From the NCBI GenBank assembly GCA_005880175.1, contig VBJR01000238.1, forward strand, positions 24,758 through 44,966: a stretch of DNA of 20,209 nt. The letters are read 5' to 3'. The notes under the pieces were generated by a model. It was not told the origin of the DNA and ran no database searches. It saw only the letters and a list, made by a program, of their open reading frames with translations. The DNA comes from Chloroflexota bacterium. GTDB taxonomy: Bacteria > Chloroflexota > Dormibacteria > Dormibacterales > Dormibacteraceae. Positions 1 to 6,543 of this stretch are shown here, in pieces. The position numbers and the translations under genes are program-made. Each line of letters starts with the position of its first letter. Positions within the stretch are counted from its first letter, which is position 1.

Positions 1-107
1 CGCTCGAGGACCGTGCAGCGGATGCCGGCGCCGGCGAGCTCGCCGGCGGCCATCAGCCCGACGGGGCCGGCGCCCACCACGATGACGTCACTGCTCGGGG
101 AACGCAT
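1..107 (-). CDS. FAD-dependent oxidoreductase/monooxygenase, N-terminal fragment
   Basis: Only the first 35 codons are in the window; the gene continues past position 1. The translation begins MRSPSSDVIVVGAGPVGL and goes on to a CTVLER-like end of the second beta strand. This is a textbook Rossmann dinucleotide-binding start (GxGxxG as GAGPVG, with an acidic residue closing beta2), the pattern of PheA/TfdB-type FAD monooxygenases. Such enzymes hydroxylate aromatic or polyketide substrates using NAD(P)H and oxygen, but the substrate cannot be inferred from this fragment. The ATG at 107 is supported by a strong Shine-Dalgarno sequence (GGAGGAG, 113-119). The gene is divergent from the membrane protein at 213. 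Confidence 0.8.
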   Translation of the reverse strand, partial: MRSPSSDVIVVGAGPVGLMAAGELAGAGIRCTVLE

Positions 108-112
108 GTGCT

Positions 113-119
113 CTCCTCC
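113..119 (-). promoter_or_regulatory. Shine-Dalgarno for the FAD oxidoreductase
   Basis: GGAGGAG read on the minus strand, six bases before the ATG at 107. It is one of the few strong ribosome-binding sites at the head of a transcription unit here; most other first genes look leaderless. It argues against the divergent plus-strand gene using a start as early as 108. Confidence 0.75.
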
Positions 120-200
120 GAGAACCTGACGGACGGCAGCGTCTACGAGAGTACCGGGCGCCTGGCCCCCGGTCAGCGGCGACGCATGGATTTTCCTTCA

Positions 201-206
201 TATAAT
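201..206 (+). promoter_or_regulatory. -10 box of a probable leaderless promoter
   Basis: Perfect TATAAT in an otherwise GC-rich stretch, followed by exactly six bases and then GTG at 213. The expected transcription start falls on or next to that GTG, which fits a leaderless mRNA. No clear -35 box is seen. Confidence 0.6.
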
Positions 207-212
207 CGGCCG

Positions 213-1013
213 GTGCTCGTGGGAGGGCGGGTCATCCGCAAGGTGCCGGCGGTCGCGCTCTTCTTCTGGGTCGCCAAGATCCTGACCACGGCGCAGGGCG
301 AGGCGACGTCCGACTACCTGGTCCACACGATCAGTCCCTACGTGGCCGTGGGCCTGGGCACGCTCGGCATCGTGGTGGCGCTGGTGTGGCAGCTCTCCCT
401 GCGCCGGTACGTCGCGCCGGTCTACTGGCTCGCCGTCACCATGGTCGCGATCTTCGGCACGATGGCGGCCGACGCGGTCCACATCGAGCTCGGGATCCCC
501 TACGCGGTGTCGGCGGCGATGTGCGCGATCGCCCTGCTCGCGATCTTCGGCGCCTGGTACGGGAGCGAGCGGACGCTCTCGATCCACAGCATCACGACCC
601 GGCGCCGCGAGCTCTTCTACTGGGCGGCGGTCCTCGCCACGTTCGCGATGGGCACCGCGGTGGGCGACCTCACCGCGTACACGCTGCACCTCGGCTTCCT
701 GGCCTCGGGCCTGGCGTTCACCGCCGTGTTCGCGATCCCGTTCGCGGCCCGCCGACTGGCCGGCGCGGGCGAGGTCGCCGCCTTCTGGTTCGCGTACGTC
801 GTCACCCGGCCGCTCGGCGCCTCGTACGCGGACTGGCTGGGCGTGCCCCGCGCGCTGGGCGGCCTCGACTACGGCCGCGGCACCGTGGCCCTCGCGCTGA
901 CGCTCGCGATCGCCGTGGTGGTCGCCTACCTCACCGTCACCCGGGTGGACGTCGAGCGCGAGGACGCCCGGCTCACCGAGCCCGGGCGGACCGAGGGCGC
1001 GGCGGCGCGCTGA
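213..1013 (+). CDS. COG4705/DUF347-type polytopic membrane protein
   Basis: Protein of 266 aa with about seven or eight hydrophobic segments. Near its N terminus it reads KVPAVALFFWVAKIL, then GEATSDYL. Four similar small/acidic motifs recur: GEATSD, GTMAAD, GTAVGD and GASYADW, matching the repeat organisation of the COG4705 (DUF347) uncharacterised membrane-anchored protein family. The function of the family is not known. I place the start at GTG 213 because it sits six bases after a perfect TATAAT and because family members begin just before the KVP motif. An open frame continues up to 108 and ATG 186 is an alternative, but both would lie upstream of the presumed transcription start. The last 41 nt overlap the convergent gene ending at 973. 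Confidence 0.75.
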   Translation: MLVGGRVIRKVPAVALFFWVAKILTTAQGEATSDYLVHTISPYVAVGLGTLGIVVALVWQLSLRRYVAPVYWLAVTMVAIFGTMAADAVHIELGIPYAVSAAMCAIALLAIFGAWYGSERTLSIHSITTRRRELFYWAAVLATFAMGTAVGDLTAYTLHLGFLASGLAFTAVFAIPFAARRLAGAGEVAAFWFAYVVTRPLGASYADWLGVPRALGGLDYGRGTVALALTLAIAVVVAYLTVTRVDVEREDARLTEPGRTEGAAAR

Positions 1014-1491
1014 GCCCGGCCCGCAGGCGCCGGGCGGTCCGGACCTGCGCCGCCAGGAAGACGGCCAGGCCCAGCAGCGGGCTGAGCCCGATCGTCCAGC
1101 CCAGCCACTGCGGGATCGCGCCCGGCGCCGCCACGGTCAGCGGCACCACGGCGCGGCCGCGGCCGCGCGCTCCCGCCACGTCGAGCACCAGCACCCAGGC
1201 GCCCCGGACGGGGAACGAGGCCGTCACCACGTACGTGCCGGGCCGGTACCCGGGCACCGCCGGGGCCCGGCCGGGGCGGCCCGGGGTGCCGGGCCCCGGG
1301 AGCGTGATCGCGACGACGGTGGCGCCGTCGGCCGGCGTCAGCGCCAGCGTGAACGCGGTCGCGTGATCGACCTCGACCGGGTCGGCGCGCGTGACCGCGA
1401 CCGAGTACGGCCCCGCCGCGAACGCGTCGGTCCGCGCCCCGGCGGGCGGCGCGAGCGTCAGCAGGACGGCCAGCCAGAGCGCTGCGCTCAT
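973..1491 (-). CDS. Secreted/membrane-anchored small protein, FixH/YtkA-like beta domain
   Basis: Protein of 172 aa. Residues 1-19 form a signal peptide (hydrophobic LWLAVLLTLAPPAGA). An approximately 90-residue beta-rich region follows, with a segment like TASFPVRGAWVLVLDV, which resembles the extracytoplasmic Ig-like fold of FixH/YtkA/CopC-type proteins. A C-terminal membrane helix (WLGWTIGLSPLLGLAVFLAA) and a basic tail complete the protein, so the domain should face outside. The ATG at 1491 overlaps the TGA of the upstream gene (ATGA), so the two are translationally coupled. FixH-like proteins are linked to copper delivery or oxidase assembly in other bacteria. Applying that here is inference; no clear metal-binding Met/His cluster is visible. 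The fold assignment is weak, the gene itself is solid. Confidence 0.65.
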   Translation of the reverse strand: MSAALWLAVLLTLAPPAGARTDAFAAGPYSVAVTRADPVEVDHATAFTLALTPADGATVVAITLPGPGTPGRPGRAPAVPGYRPGTYVVTASFPVRGAWVLVLDVAGARGRGRAVVPLTVAAPGAIPQWLGWTIGLSPLLGLAVFLAAQVRTARRLRAGLSAPPRPRSARAR

Positions 1492-2462
1492 CCCTCGCGC
1501 AGCCGCCAGACCGTGCCCAGCTGCGCGCCCAGCCAGCCCCCCGCCCCACCCGCGAGCAGCGCCGCGGCGACCCCCAGCGCGACGGCGCCAGCGGCGACCG
1601 GCCGCGACTGCGTCACCGCCCACGAGCCCAGCGCCGCCGCCGGCACCGCGGCGACGAGGCCCGCCGCCAGGCCGCGCCCGGCGAGCCGGTGCGCGCCGTC
1701 GAGGAACGCGGCGGGCACGAGCAGGCCGAGCGGGACCAGCAGGTCCAGGCGCTGGACCACCGGCCCGGCCGGCGTGTAGAACGTGTAGCCGCCGGCCCCC
1801 GCCGCGGCCATCGCTCGGCGGCCGGCCACCCCGGCGGCGCCGGCGCCCACGAGCGCGATCGAGAACGCCAGGCCGACCGGCAGGGTGAGCACGTCCAGCG
1901 GGCCCAGCGTGGTGGTCGGGCTCTGGCCGTACGCCGGCTCGAAGATGACCAGGAGCCCGCGGAGGGCGGCGCTCCAGCTGAACAGCACCAGCGCCAGGAG
2001 GGCGAGCTGGCCGCCCTCCGCGAGCCGGCGGCGGCGCGCCAGCTCGGCCGCGAACACGTACACGACGCCGAGCACCGCCACCAGGCCGCCGATGAGGCCC
2101 ATCACGTGGAACGGCGCCCACAGCGTGACGTCGATGCCGTACAGCTCGTGCCAGTAGTTGTCGAGGAGCGCCGACACCACTAGCGTGAGGATCCCGAAGC
2201 CGGTCACGAACAGGCCCAGCGGGGCGTGGAACACGCGCAGCAGCGAGGCCGTGCCGGGACGCCGCCGCCAGCTCTCCAGCAGCACGCCGGCCAGCGCCAC
2301 GATCCCCGCCGCCGCGACCCCGCCGTAGAGCACGGCGTGCGGGGGCGTCAGGAAGGAGTCGCGCCCGATGAACGTGTGCCAGGCGATGTCCCACGCCAGG
2401 CCCGCGGACGCCACCAGCAGGCAGGCCAGCAGCGCGGCGGCGACGCCGAGCCGGACGGTCAT
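1488..2462 (-). CDS. Polytopic membrane protein with WH/PPH/FH motifs, unknown function
   Basis: Protein of 324 aa with about eight membrane segments. It carries three conspicuous histidine motifs near membrane borders: DIAWHTF followed by LTPPHAVLY, and NYWHELYGIDVTLWAPFH. Such Trp-His pairs suggest metal or haem binding, but I cannot name the family. The start is ATG 2462, seven bases after a GACAAT -10-like box, so the mRNA is probably leaderless. A GTG at 2504 would add 14 residues but lies upstream of that box. The gene overlaps the next one by ATGA and probably forms a two-gene operon with the FixH/YtkA-like protein. Together they could form a respiratory or copper-handling accessory pair, but this is a guess from topology and partner only. 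Confidence 0.7.
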   Translation of the reverse strand: MTVRLGVAAALLACLLVASAGLAWDIAWHTFIGRDSFLTPPHAVLYGGVAAAGIVALAGVLLESWRRRPGTASLLRVFHAPLGLFVTGFGILTLVVSALLDNYWHELYGIDVTLWAPFHVMGLIGGLVAVLGVVYVFAAELARRRRLAEGGQLALLALVLFSWSAALRGLLVIFEPAYGQSPTTTLGPLDVLTLPVGLAFSIALVGAGAAGVAGRRAMAAAGAGGYTFYTPAGPVVQRLDLLVPLGLLVPAAFLDGAHRLAGRGLAAGLVAAVPAAALGSWAVTQSRPVAAGAVALGVAAALLAGGAGGWLGAQLGTVWRLREG

Positions 2463-2469
2463 CACGGGA

Positions 2470-2475
2470 ATTGTC
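2470..2475 (-). promoter_or_regulatory. -10-like box (GACAAT) for the 973-2462 operon
   Basis: GACAAT on the minus strand, seven bases before ATG 2462. Four of six bases match TATAAT and the spacing equals that of the better boxes in this window. No -35 is evident. Confidence 0.4.
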
Positions 2476-2540
2476 GTCCCGGGAGACGCCCAACTGACGA
2501 CCAAAGCGCTCGCGGGGACCCCACGGGCCGATCGCGGCCC

Positions 2541-2546
2541 GAGAAT
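2541..2546 (+). promoter_or_regulatory. -10-like box (GAGAAT) before the FHA/EccC-like gene
   Basis: GAGAAT, twelve bases before ATG 2559, would give a leader of only a few bases. It matches four of six consensus positions and resembles the TAGAAT box at 4088. No Shine-Dalgarno is seen before this ATG. Confidence 0.35.
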
Positions 2547-2558
2547 GAAACGTCAACC

Positions 2559-5195
2559 ATGGGCCGAGTCGTCGTCGCGGTCGCCGAGCCGGCGGCCGAG
2601 CTGCGCGTCGTGAGCGGCCCCAACGCCGGCCGGCGCGTGGCGCTGGAGCCCGGCGAGCACCGGGTGGGCAGCCACCGCTACTCGCGGGTCGTGCTGGACG
2701 ACGGGGCGCTGGCGCGGATGCACGTGGTCGTCCACGTGGACGCGGCCGGCGACGTGACCGTCGCGCCGGCCGGCCGGGCCGTGACGTGCCTGGTGGACGG
2801 CCAGCGCCTGACCGGCCCGGTCCGGCTCCGGCCGGGCCAGGTCGTGGCGGCCGGCCGCTCGCTCCTGGCGTTCGGCCGGCCCAGCGAGGCGGTGGAGCCG
2901 CGGACTGGTGGTCTCACCGTGGCCTGGGTGGTCCCGCCCCGCATCGAGGTGCCGCCGCTGCCGCCGGCGCGGGTCGGCGGCCTCGTGCTGGGCGGGGCGG
3001 CCGCGGGCACCGCCCTGGCGGCCGGCGTCAGCGCCGCGCTCTGGGGCGCGTCCGCCGCGCTGGTCCCGATCGCGCTGGGCCCGATGGCCGGCGCCGGCGC
3101 CCTGGCCTGGAGCCGGCGCGGCGGGCGCCGGGCGCGGGCCGGCTTCCGGGCCCGGCTGGCCGAGGTGGACCACGTGCTGGCGGCCGGCCGCGAGGCGCGC
3201 CTGGCCGAGCTGGCGGCCGCCGCGCCCGACGCGACCGAGCTCCTGCGCCGGCTGGACGGGCCGATCGTCCGCGACCGCCGGCCCGGGCGCCCCGGCTGGC
3301 TGCGGGTCCGCCTGGGCTGGGCGGACCAGCCGGACGGGCCCGGCGCCGTGGTCCCGCCCCGCGGGGCGCCGCCGCTGCGGACCGAGGCGGTCCGGATCGC
3401 CGTCCGCCACGACACGCTGCGCGGCGCGCCGGTCGCCGTGACGCTGCCCGAGCTGGGGCCCCTGGGCATCGCGGGCGACGAGGCCGCCGGCCTCGCGCTC
3501 GCGCGCTGGCTGGCCATCCAGATCGCCGTGCTCCACTCGCCCGAGGACGTCGTCCTCACGGCGGCGCTGCCGGAGGCCGGCGGCTTCGAGTGGCTGGGCC
3601 GGCTGTCGCACGGCTCCGCGTCGCCGCCGGGGCCGGCGGCCGGCCGGGAGGCGGCCGCCGCGCTGGTCGGCCGGCTGGCGGCGCTGGTGGCCCGGCGCAT
3701 CGCCGGCCGGGCGCCCGGACCGGAGGTGGTCGCCATCATCCACCGCCGGGTCGCGCCCCCGGAGGCGCGGGCGCTGGCCGCCGGCCGGCGCGTGGGCGTG
3801 CACGTGGTGTGGCTCGACGCCGACGAGGCGTGCCGGCGCGACTGCGGCGCCGTTCTCGACCTGCCCGGCGGCGAGGGCCGGCCATCGCTGACGCCCCGCG
3901 ACCGTGACGCGCTCCCGCTGGGGGGCGCGGACGGGCTCTCGCCGGAGCTCGCGGAACGGGCGAGCGAGCGCCTGCGCGGGCCGGAGCCCGGGCGCCCCGG
4001 CCTCGACGACCTGGCCCGCGAGGACCCCTCCGCCGTGCCGGTCCGGCGCGACCGGGACCGCCGCCCGGTCGGACCCCCGCGCATCCTTAGAATCGGGGCC
4101 GTGAGCGACCAGCTCGGGACGGATGCCGACGGGCTCCCGCTGTTCCCGCCGCTGCCCGGCGGCCGGACGGCCCCGCCGGCCGGGGCCCGCAGCGTGGCGC
4201 GGCTCGTGGCCGGGCTCCGCACCGCGGTCATCACGGTCGCGACGGACGAGATGGCGGCGATGGTCGTGTTCGTGGACCACCAGCCGGTGGACGGCGTGGC
4301 GCACCGCGGCGGCCGGCAGGTGACCGGCCCGGACGTCCTGGACGAGATCGCCGACGCCCCGGTCGATCGGATGGTGGTGACCGAGATCGCCCCCGAGATC
4401 GCGCGGGTCGTGGGCAGCTACTTCCTGCCGACCGGGCTCCGCGCCATGCCGGCGGGCTTCGTGGCGCCGGAGGACTTCGTCCGCAGCCTGGCCCGGCCCG
4501 GCCAGCGCGGCTGCCTGCTGGTCCGGACCGACGACGAGCTGGGCATGGTCTTCTTCGCCGGGGGCCGCGTCGTGGTCGCGTACCGGCAGGGCGGCCAGGT
4601 GGGCGGCTTCGAGGAGGTCGTGCCGCTCTTCGCGCGGCCGGGCGCGACGCTGTGGGCGCGGCTGGGCCCGGACCTGGCGGGACCGGCCCCCGAGCCCGTG
4701 GAGATCCCGCCGCCGCCGTCCGTGGCGCGGCAGGCGCCGCCGGCGCCCACGCCGGTCCCGTGGACCGAGCCCGCGCCGCCGGCGCCCGCTCCCGTCGCGG
4801 CGGGGCCGCGGCCCGAGCCGGCCCCGCCGCCGGTCGTCCGCCCCGCGCCGCCGTCGTACCCGGAGCCGGCGCCGCCGCAGCCCGTGGCGGCCTCGCCGCC
4901 GGAGGAGGAGCCGCCGGCGCCATTCATCACGTCCGCGCCGCCGCGCCCTCACGCCGGCCAGGCGGCCCCGCTGGACGCCGTGCTGGCCGAGATGCGTGAC
5001 CTCCTCGGCGTGCACGTGGTGCGGGTCGAGCCGCTGCTGCGCCGGGCCGAGCCGACCGTGGATGGCCTGCGGGCCGCCGCCGAGGCGCTGCGCGAGCACC
5101 GGGTCCGCCTGCTGAGCCCGGCGACGATGGCGCTGGTCGCCGACCGCGTGCTGGCGACGCTCGACCGCCAGGGCGCGTCCACCCCGCGCTACTGA
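2559..5195 (+). CDS. FHA domain + EccC/EssC-like N-terminal region without motor ATPase + tandem C-terminal module
   Basis: The open frame gives an 878-aa protein. Residues about 13-108 form an FHA domain (GPNAGRRVALEPG, then GS, then ARMH), a phosphothreonine-recognition fold. Two membrane helices follow (about 139-188), then a region to about 505 that reads like EccC/EssC up to its first motor domain: a LLRRLDGPIVRDRRPGRPGW region, VRHDTLRGAPVAV, GIAGD in place of a Walker A motif, then IAVLHSPEDV. The FtsK/SpoIIIE motor domains of type VII secretion ATPases, with intact P-loops, are absent. From about residue 515 a different module begins: two similar repeats resembling DUF4388/PATAN domains (a TDEMAAMVVFV repeat and a TDDELGMVFFAGG repeat), a proline-rich linker (about 705-790) and a helical C terminus. 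A promoter-like box and GTG at 4101 open this second half. The product is probably a membrane-bound phosphopeptide sensor or scaffold rather than a translocase; that role is inference. Confidence 0.7.
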   Translation: MGRVVVAVAEPAAELRVVSGPNAGRRVALEPGEHRVGSHRYSRVVLDDGALARMHVVVHVDAAGDVTVAPAGRAVTCLVDGQRLTGPVRLRPGQVVAAGRSLLAFGRPSEAVEPRTGGLTVAWVVPPRIEVPPLPPARVGGLVLGGAAAGTALAAGVSAALWGASAALVPIALGPMAGAGALAWSRRGGRRARAGFRARLAEVDHVLAAGREARLAELAAAAPDATELLRRLDGPIVRDRRPGRPGWLRVRLGWADQPDGPGAVVPPRGAPPLRTEAVRIAVRHDTLRGAPVAVTLPELGPLGIAGDEAAGLALARWLAIQIAVLHSPEDVVLTAALPEAGGFEWLGRLSHGSASPPGPAAGREAAAALVGRLAALVARRIAGRAPGPEVVAIIHRRVAPPEARALAAGRRVGVHVVWLDADEACRRDCGAVLDLPGGEGRPSLTPRDRDALPLGGADGLSPELAERASERLRGPEPGRPGLDDLAREDPSAVPVRRDRDRRPVGPPRILRIGAVSDQLGTDADGLPLFPPLPGGRTAPPAGARSVARLVAGLRTAVITVATDEMAAMVVFVDHQPVDGVAHRGGRQVTGPDVLDEIADAPVDRMVVTEIAPEIARVVGSYFLPTGLRAMPAGFVAPEDFVRSLARPGQRGCLLVRTDDELGMVFFAGGRVVVAYRQGGQVGGFEEVVPLFARPGATLWARLGPDLAGPAPEPVEIPPPPSVARQAPPAPTPVPWTEPAPPAPAPVAAGPRPEPAPPPVVRPAPPSYPEPAPPQPVAASPPEEEPPAPFITSAPPRPHAGQAAPLDAVLAEMRDLLGVHVVRVEPLLRRAEPTVDGLRAAAEALREHRVRLLSPATMALVADRVLATLDRQGASTPRY
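4088..4093 (+). promoter_or_regulatory. Internal -10 box (TAGAAT) inside the FHA/EccC-like gene
   Basis: TAGAAT, then exactly seven bases, then GTG at 4101, in frame with the host gene. The spacing is the same as at the coxB (18513) and zinc-ribbon cox (18424) starts. It lies precisely at the junction between the EccC-like part and the C-terminal module, in sequence that is otherwise extremely GC-rich. Confidence 0.5.
4101..5195 (+). CDS. Possible separate or alternative product: tandem DUF4388-like repeats with proline-rich linker
   Basis: If the internal leaderless promoter at 4088 works, translation from GTG 4101 gives a 364-aa soluble protein starting VSDQLGTDADGLPLFPPLPG. It would hold the two DUF4388/PATAN-like repeats (about residues 30-180), the proline-rich stretch (about 190-275) and a helical C-terminal part. 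No membrane helix is seen, so it would be cytoplasmic, unlike the full-length 878-aa form. The alternative is that two originally separate genes have been fused by loss of a stop codon, or that a sequencing indel hides the end of the first gene. I list it as a nested product because the promoter spacing is so exact. Confidence 0.4.
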   Translation: MSDQLGTDADGLPLFPPLPGGRTAPPAGARSVARLVAGLRTAVITVATDEMAAMVVFVDHQPVDGVAHRGGRQVTGPDVLDEIADAPVDRMVVTEIAPEIARVVGSYFLPTGLRAMPAGFVAPEDFVRSLARPGQRGCLLVRTDDELGMVFFAGGRVVVAYRQGGQVGGFEEVVPLFARPGATLWARLGPDLAGPAPEPVEIPPPPSVARQAPPAPTPVPWTEPAPPAPAPVAAGPRPEPAPPPVVRPAPPSYPEPAPPQPVAASPPEEEPPAPFITSAPPRPHAGQAAPLDAVLAEMRDLLGVHVVRVEPLLRRAEPTVDGLRAAAEALREHRVRLLSPATMALVADRVLATLDRQGASTPRY

Positions 5196-5205
5196 ACGGC
5201 GCGCG

Positions 5206-6543
5206 ATGAGGCTGGACCCGACCGAGATCCCGCGCCTCCCGCTCCCGGCCGCCCTGATCGATCGCCAGGGTTCGGTGGTGTCCGCGACGCCGGAGTGGCA
5301 GGGCCCGATGCCCGGGTCGATCTGCTACCACAACGGCGAGGCGCGCCTGCTGGTGGCGCCCGACGGCCAGGCGTGGCCGGCGCAGGAGGCGGTCATGCGC
5401 CGGCTCCTCGACGAGATGCGGGCCGCCGTGGCGGCGATGAGCGGCGAGCAGGCGGTGTGCGCGGCGGTGCTCGGCAGCGGCCTGGAGCTGGTCGCCGGCT
5501 GGCCGCCGGACGAGGGGCCGTACGAGTCCGTCGGGGACGTCCTCGACCGGGCGCGCACCGTCATCAGGACCCGTGTGCCCGCGGCCGAGGTGGAGGTCGC
5601 CGGCGGCACGACGCAGTCGGTGCCCGCGCCCGACCAGATCGCGCTGGCGCTGCTCCAGTTCGCCGCCAACGCGTTCTCGCACGAGAGCAGCTCGCGGCTG
5701 CGGCTGCGCGTGGGCGTGGGGCCGACGTTCTTCGTGGAGTGGCCGGCCTCCGGCCCCCAGGGCGGCGTGGCGAGCGGGCAGAGCCACCCCGGCCTGCGCA
5801 AGCGCTGGGGCCTGGGCTACGTGCGGATGGTCGCCGACTACCTGGGCGCCACGGCCCTGCCGCCCGGTCCGACGGCCGAGGGCTGGGCCGGTCCCTGCTT
5901 GAGCCTCGGCAGCCGCCGGCTCACGCTGCCGCTCGCGGTGTTCGCGCAGGGCGAGGCCCTGCGCGCCACGCAGACGTGGGAGCAGATCGTCCGCAGCCTG
6001 GACCCGACCGTGGCGGGCACGATCCTGGCCGACCTGGCCCAGGTGCTGGAGGCGGCCGGCCGGGAGCCGGGCGTGGTCGTGCGCTGCGGGCTGCTGTGCG
6101 CCCGCTGGACGCAGTCCGGCACGTGGGTGGCGCTGCCGCCCGAGACCGGGCCGGACCGGACGCGCGACGTGCTCCGGGGCCTGGACCACGAGCGGGTGCT
6201 GTGGAGCGCGCCCGAGCCGCACGCCACGCGCGTGCACGGGCTGATCTCGGTGCTCGCGCGCTCGCTGGGCGACCGGCCCACCGCCTACGCGCCGGAGGCG
6301 TTCGCCCGCGAGCTGCCGCGCGCGTGCGCGGCCCTGGGGGTGGCCGCCCCCCAGGTCGGCCCGCTGCTGGCGTGCCCGGACCCGCGGGCGACGGCGTTCC
6401 TGCTGGCGGAGCTGGGCGGCCAGCTGATCGCGGCGCCGGACGGCACGTTCCTCGCCCCCAGCCCCGCCGCCGCCGGCAGCCCACTGGTGGAGCTGCTCCG
6501 GCTCGACGAGCGGGGCTGGGCCCGTCTGACGCCAGGCGGCTAG
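5206..6543 (+). CDS. PAS plus GHKL-ATPase-like protein without a histidine-kinase core
   Basis: Protein of 445 aa. Residues about 12-55 (LPAALIDRQGSVVSATPEW onwards) look like a PAS sensor domain. Residues about 142-230 resemble a HATPase_c/GHKL fold: IALALLQFAANAFSHE matches the N box, retaining the metal-binding Asn, and GLGYVRMVADYLGA matches the G2 box. No H-box with a phosphorylatable His is seen between them, and the usual DxGxG lid motif is not recognisable. The remaining 200 residues are unassigned. There is no membrane helix. It lies 10 nt after the FHA/EccC-like gene on the same strand, so co-transcription is likely. It may act as a degenerate kinase or switch-like partner of the FHA protein. 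Domain calls are by eye; the coding call is strong. Confidence 0.6.
   Translation: MRLDPTEIPRLPLPAALIDRQGSVVSATPEWQGPMPGSICYHNGEARLLVAPDGQAWPAQEAVMRRLLDEMRAAVAAMSGEQAVCAAVLGSGLELVAGWPPDEGPYESVGDVLDRARTVIRTRVPAAEVEVAGGTTQSVPAPDQIALALLQFAANAFSHESSSRLRLRVGVGPTFFVEWPASGPQGGVASGQSHPGLRKRWGLGYVRMVADYLGATALPPGPTAEGWAGPCLSLGSRRLTLPLAVFAQGEALRATQTWEQIVRSLDPTVAGTILADLAQVLEAAGREPGVVVRCGLLCARWTQSGTWVALPPETGPDRTRDVLRGLDHERVLWSAPEPHATRVHGLISVLARSLGDRPTAYAPEAFARELPRACAALGVAAPQVGPLLACPDPRATAFLLAELGGQLIAAPDGTFLAPSPAAAGSPLVELLRLDERGWARLTPGG

Noticed and set aside
108..212. N-terminal extension of the COG4705-like protein to 108 or 186
   Set aside because: The TATAAT at 201-206 would then be inside the coding region, the added residues are not family-like, and the 108 start overlaps the spacer before the divergent gene's ATG.
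2559..4090. A complete type VII secretion system
   Set aside because: Only an EccC-like N-terminal region is present; no motor P-loops, WXG100 proteins or EccB/D/E homologues lie in the window.
2553..5099. An 848-codon open frame on the minus strand opposite the FHA/EccC-like gene
   Set aside because: It is Arg/Gly/His/Gln-rich with no domain sense, as expected for the complement of GC-rich coding DNA; the plus strand reads as recognisable domains.
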